Shown here: in pieces, positions 33,928-47,800 of the stretch
How positions within the stretch are numbered: the first letter of the stretch is position 1
How the letters are laid out: each line of letters opens with the position of its first letter
Source: Sphaerolaimus hirsutus
Lineage: Eukaryota; Nematoda; Chromadorea; Monhysterida; Sphaerolaimidae
Assembly: GCA_964036195.1 (NCBI GenBank)
Contig: CAXIWS010000001.1
Coordinates: 94,250-158,249, forward strand
DNA length: 64,000 nucleotides
Direction of reading: 5' to 3'
Notes under the pieces: generated by a model
The model's input: only the letters and a program-made list of their open reading frames with translations
Database searches by the model: none
What the model was told of the DNA's origin: nothing
Made by a program: the position numbers and the translations under genes

Positions 33928-36900
33928 ATGGTGACATATTTATGTGAAGTTTGTGGTGAGAAATTTCATGTTCTAAATATGATATTTCGACATATGGAAA
34001 AATCTCATGAGACAAAAAAGAATAATATATCTTGTGATAAAACTGATCCTTTAATCTTCAAATATAAACCGGTGAGTACTAAATAACAAAAATATCAATA
34101 ATAAATATATATAAATTACTTGCTTATGCCCCCTTGCAGTCATTTTTTCTAACCGCAAACAGTGTCCCATACTTGAATTTCAATTACCGTTTGTATCCAC
34201 AGAAACCCAATGAACAAAGAGAAAATAAAAATTCAAAAAATGAGACATTGATTATTCTTGAAGAATTATTGGAACGTACAAATGCTGTTGAAAGGATGGT
34301 ATGGATAGTATGATTGATTTGATTTTTGTTTTAATATTTTATGAAAATATAACTCAACAGGCTGAGGAAATTTTGATGAAACAAAAACACCTAGAAGAAA
34401 TAGTATATGACACCAAAAAGCATCAGAAATCAGAAATCGCTATGGTGTGTTTATTAAAGTTTTAAATTGATCAAATGGTATCATATTTATCATATTTTTT
34501 ATTTTACAGCAATCGAATGACCCCTCAAGTCAAGTTGCGTCCGGTTCCAATGAAACATTACAAGCTCAAAAACATCTTCCTGCCAAAAAAATGAAAAAAC
34601 GATCACATGAAAGCAGTGATGGTTTCAATGATAGTGATATTGAAAGTAAGTTACCTCAAATATCACCAAAAATTTTGAATAAAATAGGATATGGGTTGCC
34701 AACTCCTCAGTTAGCTAAAAAATTTATAACAAACAAAGTTGATAATTCGGGGTATTATGGTCAAAATGCATTTTTAAAACAACTTTATGAAACTGAATAC
34801 AAAGCTCGACTTCTATTATTTAGAAACGGAACTCGTATAGAATATAGATTCCCCATATTTATGCGCAGCAAACTAAGAAGTCTACTAAACACTGAGATGC
34901 AGAATTTACTACATGAATATCCAAAAATTTACAGAATAAAGGCCCAACTAAGCTTTCTTCTTGTTGAAATAGACAATCCTGAAAATAATCGTTACTTTAG
35001 ACAGAGTTATAATACTCAAATTTTTGATGGTGTGATTAATGAGAATTTTTACAGCAATTTTAACACTGAAATAAATGCACTTATTGATGGTGAAGTTGAA
35101 TCTTACTGTACCTATATTAATGATATGTTTAGTTCTGGTATGGCATATAAAAGTATACCGTTTTCAGTCAGTTATATTGGTCTTGTACTATAATGTAACA
35201 CACATTTTTCAGCTGCTACCATTTTCAGTGGTGTGAAATCATTTTTACGAATATTTGGTCGAATGAATTTTGGAAAAGAGATACAATTGGAGATAACAAC
35301 TTTGTTATGTTTAACCTTTGCAACTCATCAAAAAATGAATAAAAAAGAAATTTAAAAAAAATACGATTTATCAGGGCAAAGGAAATTTTCAAAAGAATAT
35401 TTAATATGGTGCGCAAAAAAATTTAACTGTGCGCTAAAAGTGTTTAATGGAGGATTCGATGAAAAAATATTTTTCGAATCAAACACTAAAGATATGACTC
35501 AAAAGAATAATGTGTTTTTATTATTTTTAAAAAATAAAGCCGAATGTCAGCTAATTAAACATTTTCAAAATTTCCGTTCCATCTTTCAATGTAAAAACTG
35601 TAATCAAATTCTAACAACACAAAACTCATATTATAAGCACAATAAAACTTTTTGTCCATTATCAAAACTCAAATTAAAAACATTAAAAGCTAATGAGAAA
35701 GTGGTCGAAATGAATGAAAATGGACAAAAACGGATTGTAATTCATTCTTTTCGTGAGGGTAGATGGAAAATGAAACCATCTCTAATTGACAAACTTACTG
35801 ATTATTTAGGCATTGCTTTACCAATCATAGAGAGTGAAAATACCGGAGTTGAAAAAATAAATCCAATTGTGAAAGCTTTATTAAATCTAGAATGTTTTTG
35901 TACCTTCGACATTGAAACCTCATCTTGTATGACTAATTTACCATCAGACACAAAAAATATGAAATTTTTAGGTCGTCATATACCTTTAATTATTACTGTT
36001 GCTCGAGCAGATACATCTGAAGTTACAGGATTTTTTATTCAATCTCATACAGAAATTAAGCGTGTATTAAAAGATTTCATTTTATATTGCTTGGAAATTG
36101 TTGAAAGTTTTACCATTATAAAAGCAAAAGCCTTAGCTCCAATTTTTGGGCGTATTGAAGAAGATTTGAAAAATACAACAAATGGGTTTGAACGTCAAAA
36201 AATATTCGCCCTGAAACAAAAATTACATGAGCATTGCATTGTAACACCAATCTTTGGTTACAACAGTGGTCGTTATGATCTGAAAGTGCTTTGTAATGCT
36301 GGGTTAATCGAGACTTTATATGAGTGTGATCTTGATACCAATGGAAGAAATATTATGCCCACAACGATAAAAAAAATGGAGAGATATTTAATCTTGCGAA
36401 GCCCCCATTTGCTCTTCACAGACTGCTTAAATTTTGAGGGGGCGGCTGCTAAGTTATCGGATTTATTAGAACAAACATTCCCTAATGATAATAGCCTTAG
36501 AAAATTGCATTTGCCGTATCAAGTTTTGAAACAAGGTTATGACTGTTTTAAAGCGAAAATTCCGCAGTATGAAGATTTTGAGGATGAAATGTGTTACACA
36601 AATTCATTAAATATTGAATATTCTGAATATGAAAAATGTATAAGTGATGGTATGACAGAAAGCGAAACTTTAGAACACTTGAAAATGAAACAGAAGCCCA
36701 AAACAGGAAGAGAAAATATAATGATATTAAAGAGTATTGGAGAAATAGAAATTTCAAAACATTTGGTATGATATTATAATTTATATTTTAAGAAAAAGTT
36801 TTATATACAATACAGTATTTATCTTACAGGTGACATACTCTGGGATTATTGCGTTGCTGATGTGCGACCCCTAATAAAATTTTTGCAAAAAAGAATTATT

Positions 36901-39192
36901 TCATATTATATGATTGGAAATCAGTATTTACACAGCTTTATTAGCATTAGCTCATTCGCATTTTACTTGAGTTATAAACAAGTAATGCAACAACCAGATG
37001 AGTTATTCTACATACCAGGGGAAAAATTATACAATCAAATTCGAGAGGCGATATGTGGCAGTATGGTTCTTGTTGTGACAAAACATGTCGAACTTGGGGT
37101 TACAAAACTTAGAGAATACAAATATCATGAAAACTCCAAAACAGCGAAGCTTATATGCGCATTTGATGCTAACAGTCAATATCCCAGCATGATGGTGATT
37201 AGTCTTTTTTCACGATAATTTTTTTAAACTAAATGTATAAATAATGATATCCACAAAATTCAGATACAAGACATGATGATTGGCCCCCCCATTTATCGCT
37301 GTGCTGCAGTTAGTAAGAATTATAATTATAAATATAATTACAGAATACACATTTGAACATATTTCAGGATGGTTTTAAATCAGACTTCATCAAAAGACAC
37401 AAAATACAACCCTTACGATTTGTCGAATATATCCGTGTCCAAGAAAATGCTATTTTTATGCACACCCTTGCAAATAAAGGAGAAATAAGTATATTTTTAC
37501 CAGAAATTGGTGAAGTATACTATTTGGATGGATATGGATTGAAAAATGAAAATGGGAAAAAAGTTAGAATTGTTGTGGAATACATGGAGGTATATTTTAA
37601 TTTATTTTTAAAATTATATATAAAACCCAATAGATACTGTTATATACAGTGCATGGGCTCACATGGTATTTGTTACACAAAAGTTTGTTTGAATAAAAAA
37701 CACTGGCATGACAAGAAAAAAGTCTTTGTTAATGGACTAACAATGGAAGAAAACAGAAATAATACAATGATAAGAATTAGAAATTTGGAGCAGATGTATG
37801 GCGGTAATTTTAAATGGATTTGGGGATGCGAATGGATCCAGTTAGAAAAAACTGATCCACTTGCAAAAGGAATTGTCAAGTATTACAGTATCGGACCAGC
37901 GTTTTCACCTGAAAAAACATATACAGAGAGAGAAATTTTAGCTGAAATTTTAGATCATAACTTAGATGGTTTTGTACTAACATCTGCTGTAGTAAGAGCT
38001 CGATCACGTGAGAAGTTTCAAGATTATCCACCAATAGTGAAAAGAGCTGAAATTAGATTTGACATGCTAAGTCCAAAAATGAAAGAATATGTAAGTAAAT
38101 ACAAATTGATGGAAGGCAGTAAAAAGCGTCTCATTAACGTTGCTGGTTATTTTGTTGAATCTCGATTGTTTACAACAGAAGAAATGCGTGAGCTTTCAAC
38201 AAAATACGACACGAAATTTTATAATATAATTGAAATGTATCAATTTAAAATGAGTCCAGTCTTAAAACCAATCATGGAACAACTATACAATAGAAGGAAA
38301 GAAGCTAAGGTAAATACTTATATAATTTTTACCAGCATAAAATAGAATACTAATCAACATTATTTTTTTGCAGGCTAGTGGTCAACCCAGTTTAAGTTTA
38401 ACTTGCAAAACTCTAATGAACAGCATCTTTGGTAAAAGTTTGCAAAAAAAGACAGCCTACAAAAACACTCAGTTTATTGACACTTCAAGAAGTGACGTCA
38501 ATGGAAAATTGAGTAGAATTCTTTGTAGTCCTCATTTTGCTGATGAAAAGCAAATAAGCAAATCTATATGTGAAATTACTATGCGAAAGATGAAAGTTAC
38601 ATTTGATTTACCAATTTCGCTGGCATATTTCATTCTACTACATTCGAAGCGTCAAACACAAAACTTTGCTCATGATTTTATTGGAAAATACATTCACCCA
38701 AGAGACTTTCAAATTTTAATGTCGGACACCGATTCAATTTTTGTTTCATTTGGAGAAACATCAATGGATAAATGCGTTGATCAGCCTTTATTAAGTGAAT
38801 ATAAAAAAGATAAAAAAAAGCTGTTCCATGATGACTTAGCAGGATGGAAATGCGAAATTGAAGTTGTTGGAAACGGGGGTTTCTGCGCACCCACCGAAAA
38901 AATATACGGTGTATATAAAATGAGTAAAACTGGTAAATATTATCGCTCAAAGTTTGCATCAAAAGGAATATCATTAACAAACACCGAAAATAAAAAACTT
39001 TTTGAATATGACAACTTAAAAGGAATTGTTTTTGGATACATAGAACCACCATTTACTCGTTCTACTTCATTTCGTACTGTCAACTCTGGTATAATTACAA
39101 CTGAAATGACGAAACGTGCTATGACATCACTATCGTTTAAACGTTACCTCTTAGATGATGGATTTAATACTATTCCATTTCCTGATCTATAA
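33928..39192 (+). CDS. Protein-primed family B DNA polymerase (Polinton pPolB), one in-frame stop
   Basis: Ten exons: 33928-34071, 34140-34298, 34361-34444, 34510-35152, 35213-36733, 36830-37194, 37264-37308, 37368-37589, 37650-38309 and 38374-39192. They total 4662 bp (1553 codons plus stop) with all phases consistent. Residues 6-27 form a C2H2 finger (CEVCGEKF...HMEKSH), then a charged helical part. Exon 5 has a second Cys/His pair (CKNCNQ) and exonuclease motif I (FDIETSS). Polymerase motif A is FDANSQYPSMM (end of exon 6), motif B KTLMNSIFGKS, motif C MSDTDSIF (both last exon). A TAA at 35353-35355 interrupts exon 5 in frame, upstream of all catalytic motifs. Unless read through or removed by unseen splicing, the gene is inactive. 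Confidence 0.85.
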
Positions 39193-39333
39193 CTGATAAT
39201 TTTTTACTTACTTGTGTGAAATTAACATATTTATCTGCTGATACAAGTACTTTTTATTTTTTATAAAATGATCGTACTTTTAAATTTGGAATATTTTTTG
39301 AATCATTAATATTAAAATCGTGCATACTTAATA
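39193..39333. other. Tail-to-tail junction, holds the end of the distal leftward gene
   Basis: The polymerase ends at 39192. The last 26 codons of the leftward distal gene, cut off by the retroelement, lie on the minus strand at 39333-39254, so the two gene blocks converge 61 bp apart. Confidence 0.65.
39329..39333. repeat. Target-site duplication TAATA (left copy)
   Basis: TAATA abuts the first base of the 5' LTR; the identical TAATA follows the 3' LTR at 51901-51905. Five bases fit BEL/Pao integration. Confidence 0.9.
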
Positions 39334-40630
39334 TGTGCTGACCGTGGCAAAATGGATGGATAAAGAAATACAGAGAATTGATAATTAGGCTCATATTCGC
39401 ACATTTACTTATTTGCACTAATTTACTTTTCATGCACTATATTTATTTACCACGCAAGATATCAAATTATATTTCCTGCACTATATTATTTATCCATGGA
39501 GAATATTTAATTAGGAAAGTGTTTTATGATTAATAGATATGTTTATGTGAAATATTTAGGTTAAAAAGTCAAATAAGTTATTATTAGGTGTATTAATATG
39601 AAATTAGGCTCATTCAACTCGCCGTAATTTTCTGATTATTATTATATATACATTTACATGGTTTACTTGCAATTTGAGAAAGTCAAAACTTGTAAATATT
39701 TATGTTCTGCGTAATTATCTAGGCCAGCGTCCTAACAGAGAAATGGTGCCCTGTGTGTAACTAGCATTTACTGTACAAAGCCCTTCGCATAGGCATAATT
39801 GTCATAACCTCGCTCACAACTATTCATATTTACTTAATAATTATAATACCCCGCTCAATCAAATATATTAAAGACTCTGCTCAATTACAATACCCATTTA
39901 CTCCAAATAAGTCCCAATTTGTTAATTATGAAATATACGTTTTCAGGAAGTGATTATTATTGTTGTGTTGAATATACCATGTTTTATTTACGTCATTAGG
40001 AACATTTGCACCACTAATTATAATTTCCTAACCCTATCATATTGGTTCCAATGTGCGTCAATGTTTTCTGACAAATTGAACCAAATTAGTAAATCGGCCG
40101 AGTTTGCCGACTTCGCGCCTCTCAAGATTAATAGTTTTCTATTAGCCCAATTTGTACCTGGTATTTCTTTACCATAATTATTTGAATGTATGCACGCGCA
40201 GTATAAGGCAACTGTTTCGGCTAGATGTGTTTATTTGTTGCATTTATGTCTTATTTGTGCATTTGTATTAGGAAATTACTGTAGCTGTTTTTCTATACGT
40301 GATTTCCGTGTCTTAGCTACTTTGAGAGTTTTTACTTCAGTCTGCGGACCCCAAGCTTCTGAACGAAAATAAGCTAGCGATAGAAACTTCGACTAGGAAG
40401 CTCACTAGGCTTTGCGCTTTTATATTTGGCTGTATCTGATCAAATAAAGTACCTGAAACAATTTCGAACCCCTTTCAACACGCAACCACGAAATAAACTC
40501 AACTTGGCTGTCGACAAGTGGACGTTCGGCTACAACGGGAAATCAACCACTCTAAAGGCCGTTTCTCACTACGGTCTTGGAGCTGCTGGATTCGGTGGTA
40601 GAAGACGCTGACTTCGGTGGCTTCATCACA
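39334..40630 (+). repeat. 5' long terminal repeat
   Basis: TGTGCTGACC...CTTCATCACA. AATAAA signals lie at about 40443 and 40492, in the right-hand third. Confidence 0.95.
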
Positions 40631-40647
40631 TGGCGCAGCGAGCAGGG
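40631..40647 (+). promoter_or_regulatory. Probable tRNA primer-binding site
   Basis: TGGCGCAGCGAGCAGGG starts on the base after the 5' LTR. TGG complements a tRNA 3' CCA. The tRNA species was not identified. Confidence 0.7.
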
Positions 40648-41858
40648 TGATTGCATGATATTGTGCTATCACCAAGCCGGAACAAACATTGTGCGGCAGT
40701 TGGCAGAACTTCAAAAGTCCTGCTGAACATCAATTTGGCTTTGGCTGAGCGTTGGCTGTTGATTTGCAGACAGCATTGTGCCAAAGTCACGGCACTCCTG
40801 TCTACATCCTGGGAGCGGTTCTACGCTCACGCGCGGAGGACACTGGAGTTCTGACAAGCCTGTCAGGATTTCAGGCAGCTTTCACCAGTGATCTGGCAAG
40901 GTGCTAGACGCTGGGCGGCACCGGCATTTGACAAGGAGTCATTGTCGGACGGTGGTCAAACTTTCGCTAGACGTTCCTGGACATCTGGACGCCAGTGACC
41001 GCTCGCACGTCCTTCCTATGCCAAGGGAGGGTGACCTGACGGAGACAGGATCGCCACAGAGCCACGCTAGTCAAAGGGCTGTTTTTGGGCATTCGCGGAG
41101 GTCCCTCGCTCCACTGGGTAAGAGTGGACTCATACCTCGGAAGTGCAAAAGTAGGGGTATCAGTGTACAGAGGGCTGTAGCTGACAGAGGGCTGTAGCTG
41201 ACAGAGAGTGGATTTGAAAACCAAGTATTAGGATACTTGGTAGCGTGTAGGGGCTTTGCGGAGCTCCCATCAAATATACACGCTGTGCCTGCTCGGTACC
41301 ATCAGATCAGACAGCACAAAAGTGCCAGAATTCTGCATTGCACAGGCGCAATTGCAGAGCAGTGAACAGAAACACTGCCCAGAATCAGAAAGTGCACCAG
41401 AGTGCACAGAAACGTGTCACGGGCGACACGGCAAGCGCAGCACTGCGCACAGCGGCACAGGAGCCGCTCAGGAAGCAAGTGGCCGGCGTGGTCACAAGGC
41501 ACACAGGCGTGCCAGAAAGAGCGCCAGAGCGCTCAGGAAGAGTGTGTATGGACCCTCTTTGGGCGCACACTGCTGGGCAAATAAATTGTTTATTGTCCAG
41601 GTGGATTTGACCGGTGTGTTGAAGTCAACGCGTGTAAACAATCACGTCAGGGGCTTTAGGAACACACCTGGTGCCAGTGCAGTAAAGGTCAACGCGTGAG
41701 AACACGTCAGAGGCCTGTAGGACTGCATTGGTATTGTGCGTGGCACAACAAATCCGTGGTGCACAGAGCACTGCACAAAAAGACGCAGAGAAGCGTCACA
41801 AGCGTCACAGGAGACGCACTATAAAGGAGAAACAGTGAAGGAAAATTCATCAGCAAAA
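40648..41858 (+). other. Long retroelement leader
   Basis: About 1.2 kb between primer site and the chosen gag start, G+C richer than the host. It contains a 17-bp tandem repeat ('agagggctgtagctgac' twice near 41168-41205) and no convincing gene. Packaging signals would be expected here, but none can be read directly. Confidence 0.5.
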
Positions 41859-44800
41859 ATGGTTTCGCCAACGGGTCACATCAGAAAGACCTTGGGGCCA
41901 GCAAAGCACAGGGTGGAAAGTAGATTGGCAAGAGAATTTGCCAAATATGACCTGGAACTATTTGCGGAAGCATCAAAGGATGAAAAGAGAACAGAAATGA
42001 GAAGAGTGATTGCATCTGTCAAACAGGAGGGTGCAAAATTGGAAAGTGCAATGACTGCAGTGAGAACTCAATTTGACGCATGGAGGGATGTCGTCAAAGA
42101 CATTGACGAGCCCGACCAAATGGAACAAGAACAGAAGATATACCAAGACTCATATGAGGAATATGCAAATATGTCAGACTTGGTGACACAGAAAGTTGTA
42201 GCCATGAATGTATACATCGAAGAGTTGCAAGACATGATCCAGCAACAGAGCGGAAATACCATGTATGAAGTCAATACAGCATTCATACAGCAGATGGCTG
42301 CACAGATGGCTCTGACAGCTCAGGGAGCTGCTCCGGGAGCCAGTTCAACCAATGCAACCACAGCAAAGAGCGTCAAATTGCAAAAACTGGAAGTGGAACA
42401 GTTTACTGGGGAAATTGTCAAATTTCGATCATGGTGGCAAATGTTCGAATCCCACATTCACAATCGGACAGATTTGGAGGACATTTCCAAGTTCTCATAC
42501 TTGAGGAGCTTGCTGAAAGGCTCAGCATTTGGCATGATCAGTGGATTGAGTGTGACCGCAGAAAATTATGCACCCGCAATTGCAATGCTCAAAAAGAGAT
42601 ATGACCAGCCAGTTGTGGTCAGGAACACGCTGATGAGTAATATCATGAAGCTGCGACAGGCCAGAAATACCTGTCAGGATATGAGAATTTTGTTCGATGC
42701 AATTGAAAGGCTGCTCCAGCAGTTGGAGTCACTGGGTGAATCAGTGGAACATCCAATGCTGTTGAGCCAGCTACAACAGAAAGTGCCACCCGAGGTTCTC
42801 AGAGAAATCCAGAAGGAACAGGGAACTGAGGAAGCCTTGACGGTGGAAAAGTTCAGAAAGCTGTTTGGCCAGCAGCTAGCGCTCAGTGAGGCTGTACAGC
42901 ACGCACAGCAAACTGAGGCACCAGTGCAGCAATCGCGCCAAGGATTTGGGAATAATCCCCGCGCACAGCAATTCAATAATCGATTCCAAGGCAATGGGAA
43001 TCGATTCAGAGGGCCAGAGAACCCAAGGACCAGCACAGGGAGCATGTCTGTGATCCAGAATGGTCAGAGTGCACCACAGGCTGGATTTATGAATCCTGGG
43101 AGACCGTGTGTGTTCTGCAATGACACACAGCAATTACACTTTAATGATAAGTGTCCAAAGTTCAAAACTGCCAGAGAAAGGAGAGTGATTTTGTCAAAGG
43201 CAGAGCGATGCCTGAGATGCCTGCAGAAAGGGCATTACATGAATCAATGTCAATTCACGAGAAATTGCTTCTATTGCAAGTCCAATAGGCACCACACTGC
43301 GGTGTGCCCAGAGAAATTTGGTGACAACAGCAATGGAAACGCTGGACGGCAAATTCCAGCATTCAAAGCAAATGGTCAACAGAATGGCCAGCAATCAGCA
43401 AACAATGGCAGAAAGTCTGTGCCGACGGCCGGTCGACCAGCACAGAGCCAACAGAGAAAGGCCACAGTGAATTGTGTCACTGTGGAAGAAGCTGGACCAG
43501 AAGTGGTAGAGACAGAAACTATATCCAGCACAGTGGTTACAGAACCAAATACAAAGCAACAGAATACGTCAGTGAACCTGTCAGTAAACAGAAATATGTC
43601 AATGCTGATGACAGCCAGAACCGTGATTGAGGCTTCAGAAATGGATACAGAGATGGAGCCTGAACAGCCACCACTACAGATTCAAGCGTTCTTGGACACA
43701 GGATCCCAGGGAACGTACATGTCAGAGAAAGTGGCCAAGAAACTCAATTTGAAGAGTACAGGTGAACACCACATCCAGGTGTACACATTCGGAAATGAAA
43801 AGCCGCACTATAAAGTAGTACAGCAAGTGGAATTCAGAATGCGGCTTAGAAATGGCCAGAAAGTGGAAATGGTGGCAGATGTGGTCCCGACGTTGACCAC
43901 AGAACAAGTCAAAGTGCCTGTATCAGAACAGGACGAAAAGTACCTGCAGAAGTACTTCCCGGATGAGAGTTACTTTGCAGACAGAATTCCCAAGGAAAAA
44001 GGGACAGAGTGCAAGTTCAAGCCAGACATTATAGTGGGCTTGAATTATTTCTGGGACTTGATGTCCAGAAACACCAGCACCACCAGACTTCCGTCAGGAT
44101 TGTATGTCATTCCATCAGAATTGGGATTGCTGATGGGAGGTGGGCAGCTGACAAGCAACAGAAATCAATGGACCACGGATGGCGCATATCCGGTGGTGGT
44201 CAACACAATTGTGCATCAAATTCAGAGAGAAAAGTGGTACGAGGAAGCACCGTTGTCAATTGCTCCTGTACCAAATGTCAAAGACATGGACAGACTGGAT
44301 ACCATTGGCATAATGGACCAGCCAGACCTCGTCGAGGATGATGAGGCCATCAAGCAATTCAATGAGAGTGTACAGAGAAACCCAGATGGACGGTACTCTG
44401 TAAAGTTCATGAACAAACCGAATTTGCATGAACTCCCAGACAATAAAGCAATGGCGTTCAAGAGGTTCAGGTACCTCACCAACAGGCTCAAGAGAGACCC
44501 AGAATTATTGGAGAAAATTCAGACAATCATGAAAGCACAAGAGGAGCAAGGAGTGATTGAGAAAGTTCAAGAGGATATTATGGATGGCAGAAAGTTCCAT
44601 ATATTGCCTCATCAACCAGTGATAACGCCAGAGAAAACTACCACAAAGGTCAGAGAGGTATATGACGCCTCAGCAAAACCGCCAGGCATGCCAAGCTTGA
44701 ACGAGTGCATGTACCGCGGTCCAGTGATACTACCACAGCTGGTAGGAATGCTGATGCGATTCCGGTTGCATGGAATCGCCCTGGTCGCAGACATAGAGAA

Positions 44801-47800
44801 AGCGTTTCTGCAGATCAGTCTGCAAGACAGTGACAGAGACGTGACAAGATTTCTGTGGTACAAGGATCCCACGAAACCATCCATGGAGGATAACATTCAG
44901 ATTTATAGATTTGCCAGAGTACCATTTGGTATAATTTGCAGCCCAGCGCTGCTGGCGCTGACAGTCAGATACCACCTAAATCAAGCTGGCACAGAGAATG
45001 CAAAATTGATCGATGAAAATCTGTATGTGGATAATTTGATCCTCAGTGTGGACACAGAGCAGAAAGCAATTGAACTGTACCAGGAATCCAAAGTGCTGTT
45101 CACAGAAGCACAGATGAATCTGAGAGAATGGAACAGCAACAACAAGAGCTTTACTTGGCAATTAGCAGAGTCAGATGTGGCCAAGGAAATTGTCACAACA
45201 GTCCTAGGAATGAAATGGGACACAGAAAGCGACCAGATGTGGCTGAAAACGCCAAAGACAGTTCAGCAATCACAATTATCAGAAACTGACCAGAAAATCA
45301 AACTTCCCACGAAAAGGACAGTTGCAAAAGTGACTGCGGGATGTTTTGATCCAATGGGACTCGTCAGTCCTGTCCTACTGCCAGCAAAGAGATTTTTGCA
45401 AACGTTATGGCATTCAGGACCAAGTGCCAAAGAGTGGGATACTCCCCTGTCTGAGGAACAGACAGCAATTTGGCAGCAATTGGAGACAGAATTGCTCAAG
45501 GTTGGACAGATCAAGTTCAACAGAAATCTGAATTATCAGAGTGGTGCAGATGCACAACTGCACATCTTCGTCGATGCCTCAGCAATGGCATACAGCGCAG
45601 CGGCATACATATGCCAGAAAACAGAAAATGACAGCGGCACGTCAAGCCTGCTGTACTCCAGATTGAGACTCGCTCCAAAGAAACCAGAAGTGACAATTCC
45701 ACGGCTGGAATTGTTAGCAATGTTGATCGGCAGCAGAATGTCGAAATTCATTCACAAGGAGCTCAAGGACGTCAAATTCAGTCAAACAGTTGTATGGTCA
45801 GATTCAACCTGTTGTCTGAAGTGGCTAACAACAGCGAAGCCACTGGCATGTTTTGTCAAGAACAGATTGGATGAAATCAGGAAAATTCAGAGTGAGACAG
45901 AGAACATGCACATCAGACACATCGCAGGACTGGAGAACCCAGCTGACATGGCCACAAGAGGCATGAATATGTCAGAGTTGGAAGGCAGTAACCTGTGGTG
46001 GAAGGGACCAGAATGGCTAATGACTGGAGAATGGCCAGAGCCAAAAGTGGAGCCAGTCACGCCAGAAGTAATGGCAGAAATCAAGAAAGAAGAGCTCAAA
46101 TTCCCAAAAGCCAGTCCAATTTACCTGGGCGCCACACAGCAGGTGGTCAGTGACCCAGATGCCAGCAATGTGCAAGCTGATGAAAGCAAGCAAAGCAACC
46201 CATTGGGAATTGAGATTCAGAGATTCTCATCACTGACAAAGTTACTGGATGCAACAGTATACGTGATGAGATTTGTGCGACAGATGCACAAAAAGCGCAG
46301 CAAAAATGACAGTCAGAATGGATTGTCAGAAATCATGAAAAGTATCTGTGGTACAATAAAACCACAGGGAATTATCAGTATTGAAGAGAGAGAGATTGCG
46401 TTGAAATATTGGATCAAAGTGACGCAACAGAATCATTACAAAGGAGTGGTAGAGATTCTGGCAACAGGCCACAGTAAAGGCAGCCAGAATGGCAAGAAAG
46501 CAGCTGCAGACCAGCAGTTGATCAAATGGCTCAATGTGCAAATGCATCAGGATGGAATCCTGAAGTGCCACGGCAGAATGGAGCATACAGACCCACAGGA
46601 GGTCACAGTGCCACTCATACTGTTGCCAGCAACGGCTACAGTGACTCAGCTGATTGTCAGAGACCAGCATGAGAAATTGATGCACGCAGGAGTGCAACAT
46701 ACATTGGCAGCGATCAGACAAAAGTACTGGATTACACAGGGCAGACGGGTAATCTACAATGTGACGAGAACCTGCCCAACCTGTAAGAAATTGGGAGCGA
46801 AGCCGTACCAGCTTCCACCAATGCCAGATTTACCAGAAACCAGAGTTCAGAGAGCCAGACCGTTCCAGTACACGGGTTTGGATTATTTGGGACCAGTTTG
46901 GTACAAAGTGGACAAAGATCACAGGAAAATGTGGATTTGTTTGTTCACATGTATGGTGACACGTGCAGTTCACCTGGAAAGTGTGCTGGATATGACAGCA
47001 CAAGAATTCCTGAACGCAGTCAGGAGATTCATCGCCAGGCGCGGAAAGCCTGAGGCAGTGATTTCAGACAATGCAACGCAATTCAGATTGACAGAGAAAG
47101 TGCTCAGCACAAGCACTGACAAGGCCATTAACACTGGGAAAGAATGGTCAGAAATGGTCAAAAGTGGAGCAGTACAGACTTACTGCTCACAGCAACAAAT
47201 CCAATGGAACATGACTACTCCTATGGCACCATGGCAGGGAGGAGTTTATGAGAGAATGGTGGGCATCACCAAGAAACATTTCAAGGCAGCTGTGGGGCAC
47301 AGAATGTTAACCCTGCAAGAATTGTTGACACTTCTGCCAGAAGTCGAGGCAGTGATCAACAGCAGGCCAATCTCTTACATCTATGGTGATGTAAAGAGCC
47401 TCAGAGTGCTGACGCCAAAAGACTTCCTGACAGGGGAAGGTCAGATTGGAGCACCACAGTTTGATGCAGACAAAGATGGAGAATTTGTGCCCAGAATGGA
47501 TAACGCAGCGAAACTGCAGAAATATTGGGAGACAACCCAGCAAACTTTGGATAAGTTCTGGGACTTATGGCATCAAGAGTACATTCCGAGCTTGAGGGAA
47601 AGAACTCAGGTGACGCACAAACATGGCAGATTGACAGCGACTCAAGAACCCAAAGTAAATGAAGTTGTGCTGATTTATGAAGAGAACATGCCCAGAGGTG
47701 CATGGAAGATGGGTCGCATCGAGCAGTTAGAGCCCAGCAAAGATGGTCAGATTCGCTCAGCAAAAATCAGAACTGCCAACAGAAATGTGGTTAGCAGACC

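Noticed and set aside
36548..36757. Exon 5 of pPolB extending to a donor at 36766
   Set aside because: That junction leads to a stop at once in the next exon; the donor at 36734 restores the expected frame into motif A.
39950..40611. Short open frames in the LTRs (75, 60, 61 aa) as genes
   Set aside because: They occur identically in both LTRs, without start context or domains; they are LTR sequence.
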